This document shows, one piece after another, positions 1 to 11,942 of a stretch of 64,000 nt of DNA; positions within the stretch are counted from its first letter, which is position 1; each line of letters starts with the position of its first letter. The notes beneath the pieces were generated by a model. That model saw only the letters and a program-made list of their open reading frames with translations. It made no database searches and was not told the origin of the DNA. Source of the DNA: Metopolophium dirhodum (Eukaryota; Arthropoda; Insecta; Hemiptera; Aphididae). The translations under genes and the position numbers were made by a program. Location: assembly GCF_019925205.1 (NCBI RefSeq), contig NC_083564.1, positions 27,814,447-27,878,446 on the forward strand, written 5' to 3'.

Positions 1-668
1 AAAAAAAACTATTTAAAATATTTAGTTGATTAAAGAAAAGGATTATTCAAGGGAACCAGATTGTCAATGTTTATAAAATTTGAGTTGAGGTTAAATAATA
101 AAAAAAAAATTGAATGAGGGTGTTGGCGCCCGCAGGCAAATGCATTTTAGAAAACAAAAAAATAAATTTAGAAAAAATTTACCATAGGAATACACATTAC
201 AAATTTCAAACGAAAATACCCAGAATCTTAAACAGAAAAAACTATTAAAAATATTTAGTTCATTAAAGAATGATTATTTACAGGGCACCAAGTTATTAAT
301 TTTCACGTCAATACAAAATATTCAAGTAGAGTTACATTACAAAAAAAAAAATTGAAGGAGGGTGTTGGCGCCGGCTTGCCAGTGTTTAAATAATCTATAT
401 AGAAAGATCTAGATAGGAATTAAATAACAGAAAAAAATTCTCTGAAGACTTACAAATTTGAAAATATTCATATTAAAAATCTATTGAATTAAATTTATGA
501 AAAAAAGGGGAACGTGGGCTACCATAATAAAAATAAAAATCATATGGCACCAGGTTGTTAATGTTTTAAAAAAAGATATATATAAAAGAATCAAAAAAAG
601 TTAATTATACAAAAAAATAAATTGAATGGGGAACGTGAGAGAACCTAGCCAGTCTCTTTTCAAATTAT
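1..668. repeat. Tandem array of diverged ~240-bp units, cut by the left edge
   Basis: Three successive blocks (about 1-235, 236-497 and 498-668) share the same order of landmarks. Each has an A-rich stretch, 'ATTTAGTT.ATTAAAGAA', a 'GG.ACCA' box, then 'ATTGAA.G.GG' followed by a GC-rich box. In the first two units that box is GGTGTTGGCGCC, containing the palindrome GGCGCC; in the later blocks it is replaced by GGGGAACGTG. The units are clearly diverged and the array probably continues left of the window. No open reading frame is carried. It may be a decayed satellite or the internal repeats of a larger element. Confidence 0.6.
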
Positions 669-2214
669 ATATTATGTACACAGGTACTCAGCGTACTCCC
701 AGGTATAGCCGGTTAATCTTGAAAAATATTTATACAAAAAAATCTAATAGAGTTCAATGAAGTAAAAAAAAATTGTTTGAGAAATCTGGGTGAAATAACA
801 CTAAACAAAAGAATACGCTGGAAGCTAAATACTGCAATACACATTAACTACAATCCATAAACTATAATAATGCGAACAGTTATTATGATCAGAGGTGTAT
901 CACAGTAATATATGTATTAGAAAATGTATAAAAATGAATGTAAATTATAAAGGATGCAAAGAAATTAAATGAGAATAGGTCCTGCACGGACTCTACTATG
1001 TGATTGTAATTTATGAAGGACATAAAATGTTTAATTTAAAATAATATTGTGTTTGGTGGGTCTACAGTCAATATTAAATTACAAACTATAAAGTCTAAAT
1101 GCAAATAAAAACATAGTCAGATATCTGTTTTAGTCTTTGTAAATATGTGCAGAAAAAAATCAGATTTAGTACAATGTAAAAAAATGTGGAAAGGAAACCC
1201 TGAGAATTCTTTGACAATAAGATATTAAAACACAAAACTATATATTAAATTAAAACTATTGATTTTATACATTTTCTATTTACAAAAACTCATAAGTATT
1301 GAAAACCTTATAAAACCCTAATAAAATAATATTTTGTTATATTTTAAATACATTTTATAATTTGTTGTGGTAAAAAAATCATTATTTAATGTTGGCTGTA
1401 TTTAAGTTTTTAATAACTATACTGGTACAACTCTTGCTGGCAGTCTTTAAGACCGTGTTAAAAACTATAATAATTAGTTAACATCTAATTTCCTGCCCTA
1501 TCCTAACCTAACCAAATTAATAATATTTAAATATTTTCTTTCATTGTTATGTTTACAATATCGAATACCTTGATAGTTAGTAGGAAAAGATAAAAAAAAG
1601 AACGAGAAAATTAACTAGTTCTTTTTTTTAAGGAAAAATAACAAAATTGTTCGTTCCTTTCTAGTTCCAATAATTTACACAGATAATTATGTAAATAATT
1701 GAAATTAAGATATATTTTTTTTAACGAACAAGGAACAGAACGAATTTCTTTTTATAAGGAACTTGCCAAACACTGCTATGAAGTATGAGGTACCTAATAT
1801 TTTATACCATTTGAAAAAAAAGACGTGGACCTCAAAAGGTTGAGAACAATTGCAGTATTTGATTGTTAAAAATATAATCTGTTATGAAATTATAAACTCG
1901 TTCCTTCCAAACACTGCTTCATAGTAATGATTAATGGTACGTATTTTCCGTCGAATTATTTTATATTTATACGATGTATTATTATTATATAGATGGCGGG
2001 GCTATAACAAACTAGTACCATCATTAAAATAAAAAAAATATCAACACCCAAATTATATGGTAAAAGTAACAATTGTATTAAACAGTTAAAAATCAGTCAA
2101 ATATATAATAAAATAAACAAAAAATACATTCATCGCTTCGCTCAGAATCTAAAATAATTTAAAATCCTAATCTGAATAAGGTGTGTCACTAGTGTTTGTC
2201 ATCATACAATTTAT
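669..2214. other. AT-rich stretch without a recognisable gene
   Basis: No coding pattern or splice-linked frame is visible. Positions about 2125-2155 carry an end fragment of the window's GATTCTGAGCG repeat family, in reverse orientation (CATCGCTTCGCTCAGAATC), next to the decayed transposase. The rest looks like unremarkable AT-rich DNA. Confidence 0.5.
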
Positions 2215-3310
2215 TTAAGAATTTAAATTTTCCAAGACTTCCTCGACGAAAAAGTCGATGTACCAGAATCTTTTCTCTTCGTCAATTACGTGACTGACGA
2301 GCCTTTTGACATCGGGTTGCTCAAATGTCGAATTATTCATTTTGATATAATTTTTGACTGACGACCATGCTAGCTCTATTGGATTCAGTTAGCTGTGATA
2401 ATGCGGTAAACGTAATACGGCCATATTCTTAGATTTTATATACTCGTCTATGACGTATTAGTCAAACTGCGGTTTTATCTGATTAACAATGTCCATTAAA
2501 GCAACTTTGTTAAGTGACTTTTGTTCCTCGCCTCTTAGTTCCAGCCAACTTCCATTTCTGCTTTATTCCAACTCATTGTTGGACAACGTTCGACTTTTAC
2601 TGAATGATAAGGTGCATTATCCATCACTATGATACTGTTGTCTTTTAACAATGGAATGACACCTTTAATCCAATCAAAAAATGAATCTCCGTTCATTTTG
2701 TCATGATAGTCATCTGATCCTTTTTTCGATTCTAATACCAGCAGACTACCGGACCACCATTGACGAATCCTTCTTCTGAACCAATATGGCAATATGGACT
2801 ATAATGAGTCGTTTTGCTTTGCCTATTGGATTGTCAACCGAATTTTTTTTCACACAATCATCAATGTTAGCCCACGTCTTATCTAAATAATATATTGTCC
2901 TTCCTTCTTGGCGATATTTTCGGATATCTTGTATATAATTAGTTCGCCACGATACAATGTCGTCCCGTTCAATGAGTGCGCTATCACGACCTCTTTTGCA
3001 ATGCGTAAAATTTAGCTCACGTAATAAATTATATAATATATAGGTTAGTTCTTTTGTATGTGTTTAACGTTGGGTCATTATTCACGGATATTAAAATCTT
3101 GTCCAAGGTGGGTATCTTGTGGCTAAACCAAAAATCGTGTACCTTTTTACGTATTGCATTCCGTTCGAAATCGTCGACTTTGTCTTTAAACGTCAGCCCG
3201 ACCATCTTTCTGTTCGGTGATAGAATTGGTTTAGCGTTCTTGTAGTTGGAAATTGTCGTTTGGATCGTTTTCTGGCCAATACCCGTTTCTTTGGATAGCA
3301 ATTTCACCAT
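2215..3310 (-). pseudogene. Decayed Tc1/mariner-like (DDE_3) transposase
   Basis: Reading the minus strand from 3310 gives an N-terminal helix-turn-helix-like segment (positions 3310-3029) and then a DDE catalytic core broken over several frames. The first catalytic Asp lies in a YLDKTWAN motif (about 2900-2870). The second lies in IVMDNAPYH (about 2640-2610). The Glu lies in NPIELAW (about 2385-2365), followed by a C-terminal tail ending at the TAA at 2215-2217. At least two frameshifts and a stop immediately before NPIE separate these parts, so no intact protein can be made. The motif order is that of the IS630/Tc1/mariner superfamily with a DDE_3 endonuclease domain. Terminal inverted repeats were not identified. 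Host-gene function is very unlikely. Confidence 0.8.
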
Positions 3311-4163
3311 TTTCTTAACATAAATAGATTGTTGTTCGGAAATTTTGTATTTCTATAAGTTTATTATAATCTCTTTTCGTCGCCTTTCAATGAACTGAAA
3401 TTAAAATAATAAGCAATTAAGCAAATACCTAATTTAGTTTGATTTTTAATTTTGTAAATTCAATTACGGTGAACACTTACCTTCCCACATGGGTTCTTTT
3501 TAAATGATGTAAGTGGAGAACCGTGAATCAGACGTGAATGGTGCGGCAGTATCCAACATTGCAAAAAATTCAAAACAAACCGTGGTTAAAAATTCGTTTT
3601 TATTATACGTGATAAAACAACGGTCAACGGTCGAGAAACGAATCACCGAGCTACGGGATGTCGGGCACGGCGGCGGCGATTTCAACACACCACGGCTATA
3701 GATAGTATAATAATATTATAGAACATAATATTTACATTCTATGTAACTCTTAGATCATATTTTACAATCATTGTATAATGATCTTAAGATGTAACTACTT
3801 AACCACGAGTTACTAAAGTCTGTAGTTCGTGAGCACGGACGCACGGTAGTCCGCGACCGAGATAATGGTTGCGCTTGCGCAACTAACTATGATAAAAAAC
3901 AATTTACTGCAAGTTACTGCAGATATCACGATCTAGCAATTCAGTAATCAAAACTTGATAAGCTAAAACTAAAATGGATTTTGTTTACAACAAATAACAA
4001 TCAATTTGGTATTTCGGTGTGTTAGTATACTACATTATAACTCCAAAGTCTATGATTCATTGCTTAGGATTTTATAATAGGAACTAAGAAGTAGGTAATG
4101 TAAAATGATTAATGAATGTTGATTCAACTTGTGTTTAATTGAGTCTTCAATGTTCTAGACAAG
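3311..4163 (+). promoter_or_regulatory. Probable HPF1 upstream region with NRF1-like inverted repeat
   Basis: This stretch separates the transposase relic from the HPF1 start codon. It is less AT-rich around 3640-3890. At 3869-3882 lies TTGCGCTTGCGCAA, an inverted repeat resembling the NRF1 site (TGCGCATGCGCA) with one internal difference. NRF1 sites are common in promoters of housekeeping genes, so this fits a broadly expressed HPF1. A 62-codon open frame at 3513-3701 has no recognisable similarity and is probably chance. The assignment as a promoter is inference from position. Confidence 0.4.
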
Positions 4164-7100
4164 ATGGAAAAGTTTTTTGCTTACCAAAAAGATGGTAGAA
4201 TACCGTGCAAATATGGGAGAAAATGTTTCCAAACAAATAAAGAACATACGGATAAATATAAACATCCACCAACCAAAGTAATATATTTTTTAAATTAATT
4301 TATTGTGTATAGGTATAGTTAGTCTTTATAATGAATCTAGGGTTTCCTCATTGTGCTTTTTCCCGGGGAAACATCTAAATATAATTTATAATGGGTTTTA
4401 TGTTTGTAGGATGATATTAAAGAGGATACTAAAAAAATTACAAGAAAAAGAGACTCAAAAGGAAAAGTTAAATTATCCAACCACACTAATGGAGAATCAT
4501 CAAACAGCGAAAATAGAACTAATGAAGAAAGTCACAACAGTAGTGGTATGTGTGATCTTCAATTCTATATACTTTTAAAATAATAATAATTGGTTATAGT
4601 TTCTGTTATAAGTAGTAGGTATCTAATTCCCAGAAAATTGAAAAACTGAAAATACATATTTACCTATACATATTTTATATAATAATATATAAATATATTA
4701 TTAATTCTGTAAATAATTTATCAAACTTCTAATATTTATGAAAAATAAAATTCTGATGTCAAAATTCAAAATGATGTATTAAGTAGATGTCTCACCTGCA
4801 TTTTTGTCTCCATCTTACACTCGTACAACATAGCAAATTTACGTTCATCCGTTTCAATAGTGTGCTGTTAGTTTTGATATTAGAGAAAATTGATCTATGA
4901 TTAACTTTTAGACAAGAATATTCTCTGTGTTCTCTCATTGGTTTTCTACGATATTTTAATTTTTAAGTGAGTGATTAAAAATATTACGTAAATTTACTAT
5001 ATCATACATGTGTAAGACGGAGACAACATATGTGGGTGAGACAACCTTTTAAGTAATACAGCTTTTATTGATTTCTTAAAAGTTGGTTACTTTTATCCAA
5101 ATTTAATTTAAAACACTAAATTAATTTAATTTTCAAAATGTGTTTATATTTTTTATTTTTTATAGAAACAAATGACATGGAAGTTCCTGAACGTCCTGAA
5201 CAAATAATAAGCATTTCAAACATTGAACCTAATAGTATAAATAGTACTAATAGTACTAATAGTACTTTTATAAATAACCAACAAAGTTCTACTGAATATG
5301 CAGTGCCATCAATAAGACAACATTCACAACAGCAACAATTATTATTGGTAAATAAAAATAATACTCAGATCAATTACATTTTTGATAATTATAAATAACA
5401 ATTCTTGTTATTGACTATAAAAAGTTAAAAGTGATTTAAATCAATTTTAATATACATTTATTTATATGTATATGTTGTTAATTTGATCAAGTCATATTTA
5501 CGATATTCACCCGTAAATTAACGATTCAGAATTCAGAATTTTTTTTTTATAAGCATGGATATTTTAAATTTTGATAAAATTCATCTAAAACGTGAAAATT
5601 TGCAAATTATTTTGTAGTTAAAACTTTTTAAAATGATCAATTTTTATAGCTAAGGATTGAAAATTTAAAACAACATAATGTATTATTAATAGTAAAATAA
5701 ATTACTCTAATACCAATAAAATATACTTAGTAATTTAGCCTGAGAATTGTTTTTTGTATACAATGATGATTTTATATCATTGAATTCAAATTAAACACAT
5801 CCATGCAGTGACCTTCTCAACACCTAATATACAGCAGAGCACCTAGTGGTACTCTTTTGATCACTTTTATTTAAATAAAAAAATTATGAAATACAAAATT
5901 TTAATATTTTTAGACAAATAATACATTAGAAGATTGCAGTGTTGATGATGGTATTGTTCCATGCACACCAACATTATTTACACCTCGACGTTTAGATGGA
6001 GAGACCGTTAGTTCACCTCATGTACCATCTAGCAATCAAGTACAAAGATTTACATTTGTCGGTGAATCTCAGCCATCTCACACTCCTGGTAATTTTTTAA
6101 ATATAATTATACAACATTAATATTCAAAATAAAATACAGTTTTTGTATAGAGATGTTATCAAATAAATTTTTAATTGATGTTTGACTGTATTAAATTATT
6201 TGAAATATTTTTTTGAATACATTTCTAGACTCAAATGATAGAGAACAGCCAGACCCGCCTGTACAAAATGTAACTGATTCTGACTATTTGAAAACAAAAA
6301 TTTCTGAGTTATTCCTTGTAGATGAAATGCCAAAAGAGTTTTATGATCTTTGGAGTTTTTGTAAAAGACAATGTTCTACTCATCCCGAAGGTATGGTATT
6401 ATTCTTTATTTTAACTTAATTTGTCAATTAAATTTAATAAATTATAATAGTAAAAATATTTTATAAATTTAGATGCATTATTATCGGTTGGATTGAAACT
6501 AGTGGGACCTTATGATGTATTAGCAGGACATATGAATGGGTTTAACACCAATGATATTGAAAAGACAGTTTTACATTGGCGTTATTACTACGACCCTCCA
6601 GAATTTCAAGTATGTGTATTTTTACTAAAATATTACTTGATTCAATAAAATTATATTATATTGTGAAAGCACTTCTTTCACCTTTTAAAGCAGGACGTCT
6701 TTTAAAAAAAAAATCTAGCGTGCCGCATTTGTAGTACTTATAAATTATTAAAAATGTAATAAAAAATACATGATGCTTGATGCACAATGCTTAAAATGTG
6801 TTTGCTGGCCTCAAATAAAGACAATACGGTATGCGGGTTGAAGACTCCTGGTGTAATGTACTAAAGTATACTATATAGACATATAGTATAGTTTATTATC
6901 CAGTTACTTGTCAATACAACATATCTATATTTTTTTAGACAATTATAGCAAGTACTGGTTCAGAATTTCATATAGGTTATTATAGGGATGTACCATTAGC
7001 ATCGCCTGTTTATGTTGTTTCTAATGATTCAAGCAAAAACTGTATTATTCAAAAATTAGGAAAAAGTTTATTTCAAGCTTTAAGGTAAATTTAAATTAAA

Positions 7101-7958
7101 CATAAAATATTATTTTTGTATATTAAATTTATATAACTTCTTCAATTTTTTTTTTCAGGAAGCACCTTCAAAGCATGGATAGTAAAGTAGCGACTACACT
7201 TCAAAAAAAATTACTCGCTTATGAAAAACGAAAAGTTACTGAAATCTTAGAAGGTCGAAAATGTGATCCAGTGACAAAAACATTTCATAAAGCTGGAATT
7301 GTAGTTCCATATGATAGTAAGACTGATATTGGTTACCGGCCTTTATCAGAATCTGAATGTACGTTGTTAAACAATTGTGTGTACTTTGTATTTTTTGTAA
7401 TTTACAATATAACTTATTTAGATACTCTACATAAAATTCTAAAATCCTACCATGAAGCAAGTGAAAGTAAAAAATTGGAGGTAATGGATAAATTACAACC
7501 AATTATAAATTATGCCAACATTGCAAGTGATGAGTGTGACTTTGGTACTGGGTTTGAATTAGGGATTGATTTTTTTTGTGATGGAAATCCTGATCTTCAT
7601 CGTATTTGTAAACAACTCTTGGTAACTGCTTACAATTTACTCAGAAGACCTCAATTTGCTACTATTATTAAGGTAGTTATAACTTATGTGAATATTCAAA
7701 GGATATAATAGTTATTATTAGAGTTTGAATATTTATGCACATTCAATTATTTAATTATGATGCATGCATATTCACTAAAATATAACTAAGTATTAATTAA
7801 AAATTGTTAAATATGCACTTACACAAACTAATTATTTAATTATTTACCAAACAGAATACATTTATAAAAATTATTAGACTTTAAACATGGTACAAATATT
7901 TTTTTTACAGGCACATCTCAACAACAGAAAAAAAGGTCTAAACATGAGTATATTATAA
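4164..7958 (+). CDS. HPF1: Histone PARylation factor 1 with N-terminal PBZ zinc finger
   Basis: HPF1 binds PARP1/2 at DNA breaks and completes the active site so that serine residues are ADP-ribosylated. Ten exons keep one frame: 4164-4277, 4410-4545, 5166-5347, 5914-6088, 6229-6390, 6473-6609, 6939-7084, 7159-7358, 7422-7672 and 7911-7958 (TAA), giving 516 aa. Residues 15-33 form a PBZ finger (C-x5-C-x6-H-x5-H), which binds poly(ADP-ribose). Residues about 39-205 are a low-complexity Ser/Asn/Gln linker with Asn-Ser-Thr repeats. From about residue 210 the HPF1 fold follows, including HWRYYYDPPEFQ, TKTFHKAG and GYRPL. Tyr410-Arg411 match human Tyr238-Arg239, and Asp454-Glu455 match Asp283 and catalytic Glu284. 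The ATG at 4164 is chosen because the finger starts 14 residues later. A polyadenylation signal AATAAA lies at 8068-8073. Introns hold a MITE and a repeat copy. Confidence 0.93.
4783..5048. mobile_element. Small TTAA-flanked MITE in HPF1 intron 2
   Basis: The element is flanked by TTAA on both sides (4779-4782 and 5049-5052). Its ends are imperfect inverted repeats: the left reads GTCTCACC, then GTCTCCATCTTACAC and ACAACATAG, and the right end reads as the reverse complement with TGTCTCACCC and GTCTCCGTCTTACAC. The 266-bp body has no coding potential. The same inner motifs (GTCTCCGTCTTACA, TACAACAT) recur in the element at 25227-25641, so both belong to one family. TTAA duplication is typical of piggyBac-type transposition. 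Confidence 0.7.
5530..5860 (+). repeat. GATTCTGAGCG-family repeat fragment in HPF1 intron 3
   Basis: The sequence from 'TTTTTTTATAAGCAT' through 'AAAATATACTTAGT', 'TTTTTTGTATACAATGATG' and 'TATCATTGAATTCAAAT' to 'ACAGCAGAGC' follows the same order as the 3' part of the large repeat at 11520-11750 plus 15340-15660. It is a partial copy lying between HPF1 exons 3 and 4 and has no coding content. Confidence 0.6.
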
Positions 7959-8829
7959 ATGTATTAATATGTAATTGAAATCCTATTTTACTGTCAAGTT
8001 TTTATTCTTATACTATACATTTATTTTTTCTATTTATTTAATTTTTCTAATTTAAGTAACACTATAAAATAAAACAACAAATTATAAATTACTTAAGTTA
8101 TTCTATTTTTTTTTTTTTTTTCTGTTCTATTTCAATTAGAAATTAAATCTTATGAATAGTATTAATTTTATACATGTTTAGAATTATAATTTTGTAATTT
8201 CTTAACATATTTTAGTTATCTTATTTTCTCATGTTTATTTCAAAGTAATTGATATTATAGGAAAAAATTTCAAATTTAATCCACTCTATCTTATAGACTA
8301 CCAATTGTTATTTGTATGTATATATGGCAACAGAGAATCATAAGAAAATATAGATCTATCCATTGAATGGATAGGCCTATCAATGAAAATTCCTGTCTAC
8401 AAAGAGATTTAATTCAGTTTATTGATATAACAAATAGTTACTGCAATACCATCTACAATCATCGAAGTGACAGAGTATATGAGTAATAGTTAAAACTAGG
8501 CAGGACTTCCAACACCACTGACATACTCCACCCCGCTGCACATACCCGCTTTTTTTTAAAAATATTTTAATTTTATAAAAAATTATCTACTTAATTGTAA
8601 ATTTGATTCTTCTACGTTATTTTCTCATATTAATTTTATAACATCATTTCGAATCAAACGTTATTATGTTTCATTCCACATCTTAATGTTTCATTCTTAT
8701 AACAAAAACCAACCACTCCATCGTTACATGTAACCAAAATGTATCTAATTTGGAACCACAATTTTTCTTAAAATATTAAATTGATTTTAATCTAATTGTT
8801 AATATTTATATGTATACCTGTGCACCTTA
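7959..8829. other. HPF1 3' flank, no further gene seen
   Basis: The stretch holds the HPF1 3' untranslated region, with AATAAA at 8068-8073, and then AT-rich sequence. No coding frame, RNA gene or clear inverted repeat was recognised. Confidence 0.45.
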
Positions 8830-11748
8830 TATATCTTTTAGAGATCAGCATTTTTCTGATATAAAAATAAATCTAGTTGGTACTTTTGGCGGTAAATATT
8901 GAAAATTCCAAGTAGTCTTAAAGAGTGTCAAGAAAGACCGAAAAAAAGGATAATTTTTAAGCAAAACCAATTTTGAAAAAATCTATTTTATTTTTTTGTT
9001 GTAATTCAAAAACTAAAAACCATAGACCTTTGAAATATTTTATTTAAATAATTCTGATAAACATTTTTGTACTTAGTAAAAAAGCTTGACAATTTAATGA
9101 AAGGTACCAAGTGTCTTATAAGTTTCATTAATGTAAGTTCTAAAATATCAAAGATACATAAATACAATTATTTGTTATATGCATTTTAAGTACAAATGTT
9201 GACAAAATGTTGAAAGTGTTCAAACAATTTTTTAGTTATAAATTAATAAATGTTTTCCTTCCATAGGCATCATAGCTAACATTAGAAATATTAATTGAAA
9301 ATTCCTCATACATTTTCCTACTTAACACAAAAAAACCCACTCTTAGTTTTTTTTTCTAAAGATGTCAATAGAATTTTATTCCTAAGGTGAAAAAGCTTGA
9401 ATATTTAATAGAAGACTCCTAATATATTGTTAAAATAGCAATTGAAAAATATTTAAAATATATAGTCACAATTTTAGATTCTGAGTGGAACGATAAATGT
9501 GTTGATTTTACAATGATATCATGTGTTTTTTTTTTTGTACACGATAAGTAATTGAAATAATGCTTCGATTTTCAACTTCAGTATCTTGTTCGATGGGAAA
9601 GTGAATATTGTTGGTGCATTGAAGAGGTCAAAATTTAAAATTCCCAGTAATTTTCAAAAGCGCCGTGAAAAACAAAAGAAAAATTAAGGAAAAAAGGGAA
9701 ATTTAACGCATAATTGATTTTTAACAAGATTTACTGGTTTTTGGTGTAACTTTAAAACAAATGACCATAAATACATGACATTTTCACTGAATGTTTATAT
9801 TAGCCTTTATATACATTAAAACAAATATACATTTAAAATATTTCGACTTGTTTTGAGTTTTTTACGGATATACTCAGTTTCTAACTTTTTTAGGTTTTTT
9901 TTTTTATAAATGTCAATAAAACTTTATTTGTTTGGTAAAAAAGCTTGACAATTTAATACAAAGCTCCTATTATATTGTTACAATGACGTTTGAAAAATAT
10001 TAAAAATCCTTAGTTACAGTTTTTTTTTATAAGCATTTAAAGTTCAAATCACAAAAATTAGCAAATTATTTTGAGTTGTGAATTCGTAAAAGTTTTTCTT
10101 TTTAAATCTAAGATTTGAAAATGTAATACAAGATTATTCATAAGTTTTTGTACCTTTATCAAAAAATAAAACGACTATAAACAAATCAAATTAAATTTTT
10201 ATGAGCGTTTGAAATTCAAATTTTTACAACATTTGATATTCACTTGATTTCTCATGTAACGATTTTCTTATTTTGTTGTAATTAAAATATGTATGACTGT
10301 AGTTACTTGAAAATTTCACTGAATGTTTATATTAGTATTATCTACACACCATATACAATTCTGAAAATAATTTGACTCTTTTTGAGCTTTTTACGAACCA
10401 TTTAAAATTTTAATTTTTTTAGTTTATTTCTATGAATATCAATAAAGTTTTATTTGTTGGATAAAAAGCGTGAAAATTTAATGCAAGGCTTCTGACATAT
10501 TGCCACGATAGCAGTTGAATAATATTAAAAATATATAGGCAACATTTTTTTTTATAAGGATTTAAGGTTCAAATTTTGACAAAATACGTAAAAATCGCGA
10601 AAACGTGCAAAAATGTCAACCGGAAAGTCAAATTAAATGTTTATGAGCGTCCAAAATTCAAATTTTTAGAATATTGGATATTCGTTGGATTTCTTATGTA
10701 GCGATTTTCTTATTTTATTGTTATTTGAAAACGATTAACCTTAGATACTTGAAATTTACACCTTGTGTTTATTTTATAAATTCCTATAGGTAGGTTACTT
10801 GATAAATTATCAAAATATTTTGACTCGTTTTGAGCTGTTTACAAACATTCAATTTTCATTTTTTTTTTGTTTTTTTTTTTTATAAACATCAATGAAATTT
10901 TATTTGTAAGGTCAAAAAGCGTGAAAATGAAGTACAGTGCTCCTGATATATTTATACAATAGCAGTTGAAAAGTATTAAAAATCCTTATTCACAGTTTTT
11001 ATTTATAAGCATTCAAAGTTCAAATCTTGACAAAACACGGAAAAATCACGAAAATTGGCAAATTATTTTGATTTGAGAATTGATAAAAATTTTTCTTTTT
11101 AAATCTAAGATTTGAAAATGTAATACAAGATTATCCATAAGTTTGTCTATCTTTATCAAAAAAAATAAAATACATGTCTACAAGAAAGTCAAATTAAATT
11201 TTTATGAGCGTTTGAAATTCATATTTTTAGATCATTTGATATTCACTCGATATCTCATGTAACGATTTTCTTATTTTGTTGTAATTAAAAAACGTATGAC
11301 TGTAGATACTTTATAATTTCACTGAATGTTTGTATTAGCATTTTCTATACACGATAAAATTTTGAAAATAATTTGACTCTTTTTGAGCAGTTTACGGACA
11401 TTGTCAGTTTTAAATTTTTTTATTTTTTTTTCTATAAATAGGTATCAATAAAATTTTATTTGTTGTGTAAAAAAGCGTGAAAATGTAATTTAAGGCTCCT
11501 GATATATCGTTCTAATAACAGTTGAAAAATATTAAAATACATATGCACAATTTTTTTTACAAGCATTTAAAGTTCGAATTTGGCAAAATTAATATATGAT
11601 TTTGTAGTTAAAAATTTATAAAATTTTCAATTTTTATATCTTAAGATTGAAAATTTAAAACAAGATTCTACGTAAAAAGGTAAATAAATTACATACCTAT
11701 TAGTTATTATTCACAATAATATCATCAAATATATACTTAGTGTCTTAG
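8830..11748 (+). repeat. Large GATTCTGAGCG-family repeat with reiterated ~0.5-kb subunits
   Basis: The block carries repeated copies of a subunit that begins near 'ATA.ATATCAATAAAATTTTA', continues 'AAAAAGCTTGACAATTTAA', 'GGCTCCTGATATATTG', 'GCAGTTGAAAAATATTAAAA' and ends with 'ATAAGCATTTAAAGTTCAAA'. Subunits start near 9360, 9905, 10430, 10880 and 11440, with a weaker one near 9040. The family's hallmark GATTCTGAGTGGAACGAT lies at 9477-9495, followed by TTGATTTTACAATGATAT. Only short chance frames exist. The repeat continues after the inserted hAT element at 15219. Copies in the opposite orientation occur at 27960-28600. Confidence 0.7.
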
Positions 11749-11942
11749 CATAGGCGAAACTAGATACTTTTATTAGGTCAGGCCAAATGAAAAATATAAA
11801 AAATACTTCTATTAACAACTTTATAATAAAGTAATTTTGTTTAATATATATATATATTAATTATATTATAATTAATTTTTTTTTACAATTTGAATATTTA
11901 ATAATAAATAAAAATATATTATATAATAATTAATTAATACAT

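Noticed and set aside
3513..3701. 62-codon open frame upstream of HPF1 on the plus strand, with an equally long frame on the minus strand
   Set aside because: Both frames lack recognisable domains, and the region is simply less AT-rich; two overlapping antisense frames of the same length suggest chance.
4303..4578. 91-codon frame covering HPF1 exon 2
   Set aside because: It is a shifted frame; the correct frame, joined to the exon at 4164-4277, gives an uninterrupted product.
7236..7502. 88-codon minus-strand frame across HPF1 exons 8-9
   Set aside because: Antisense shadow of a well-supported coding exon.
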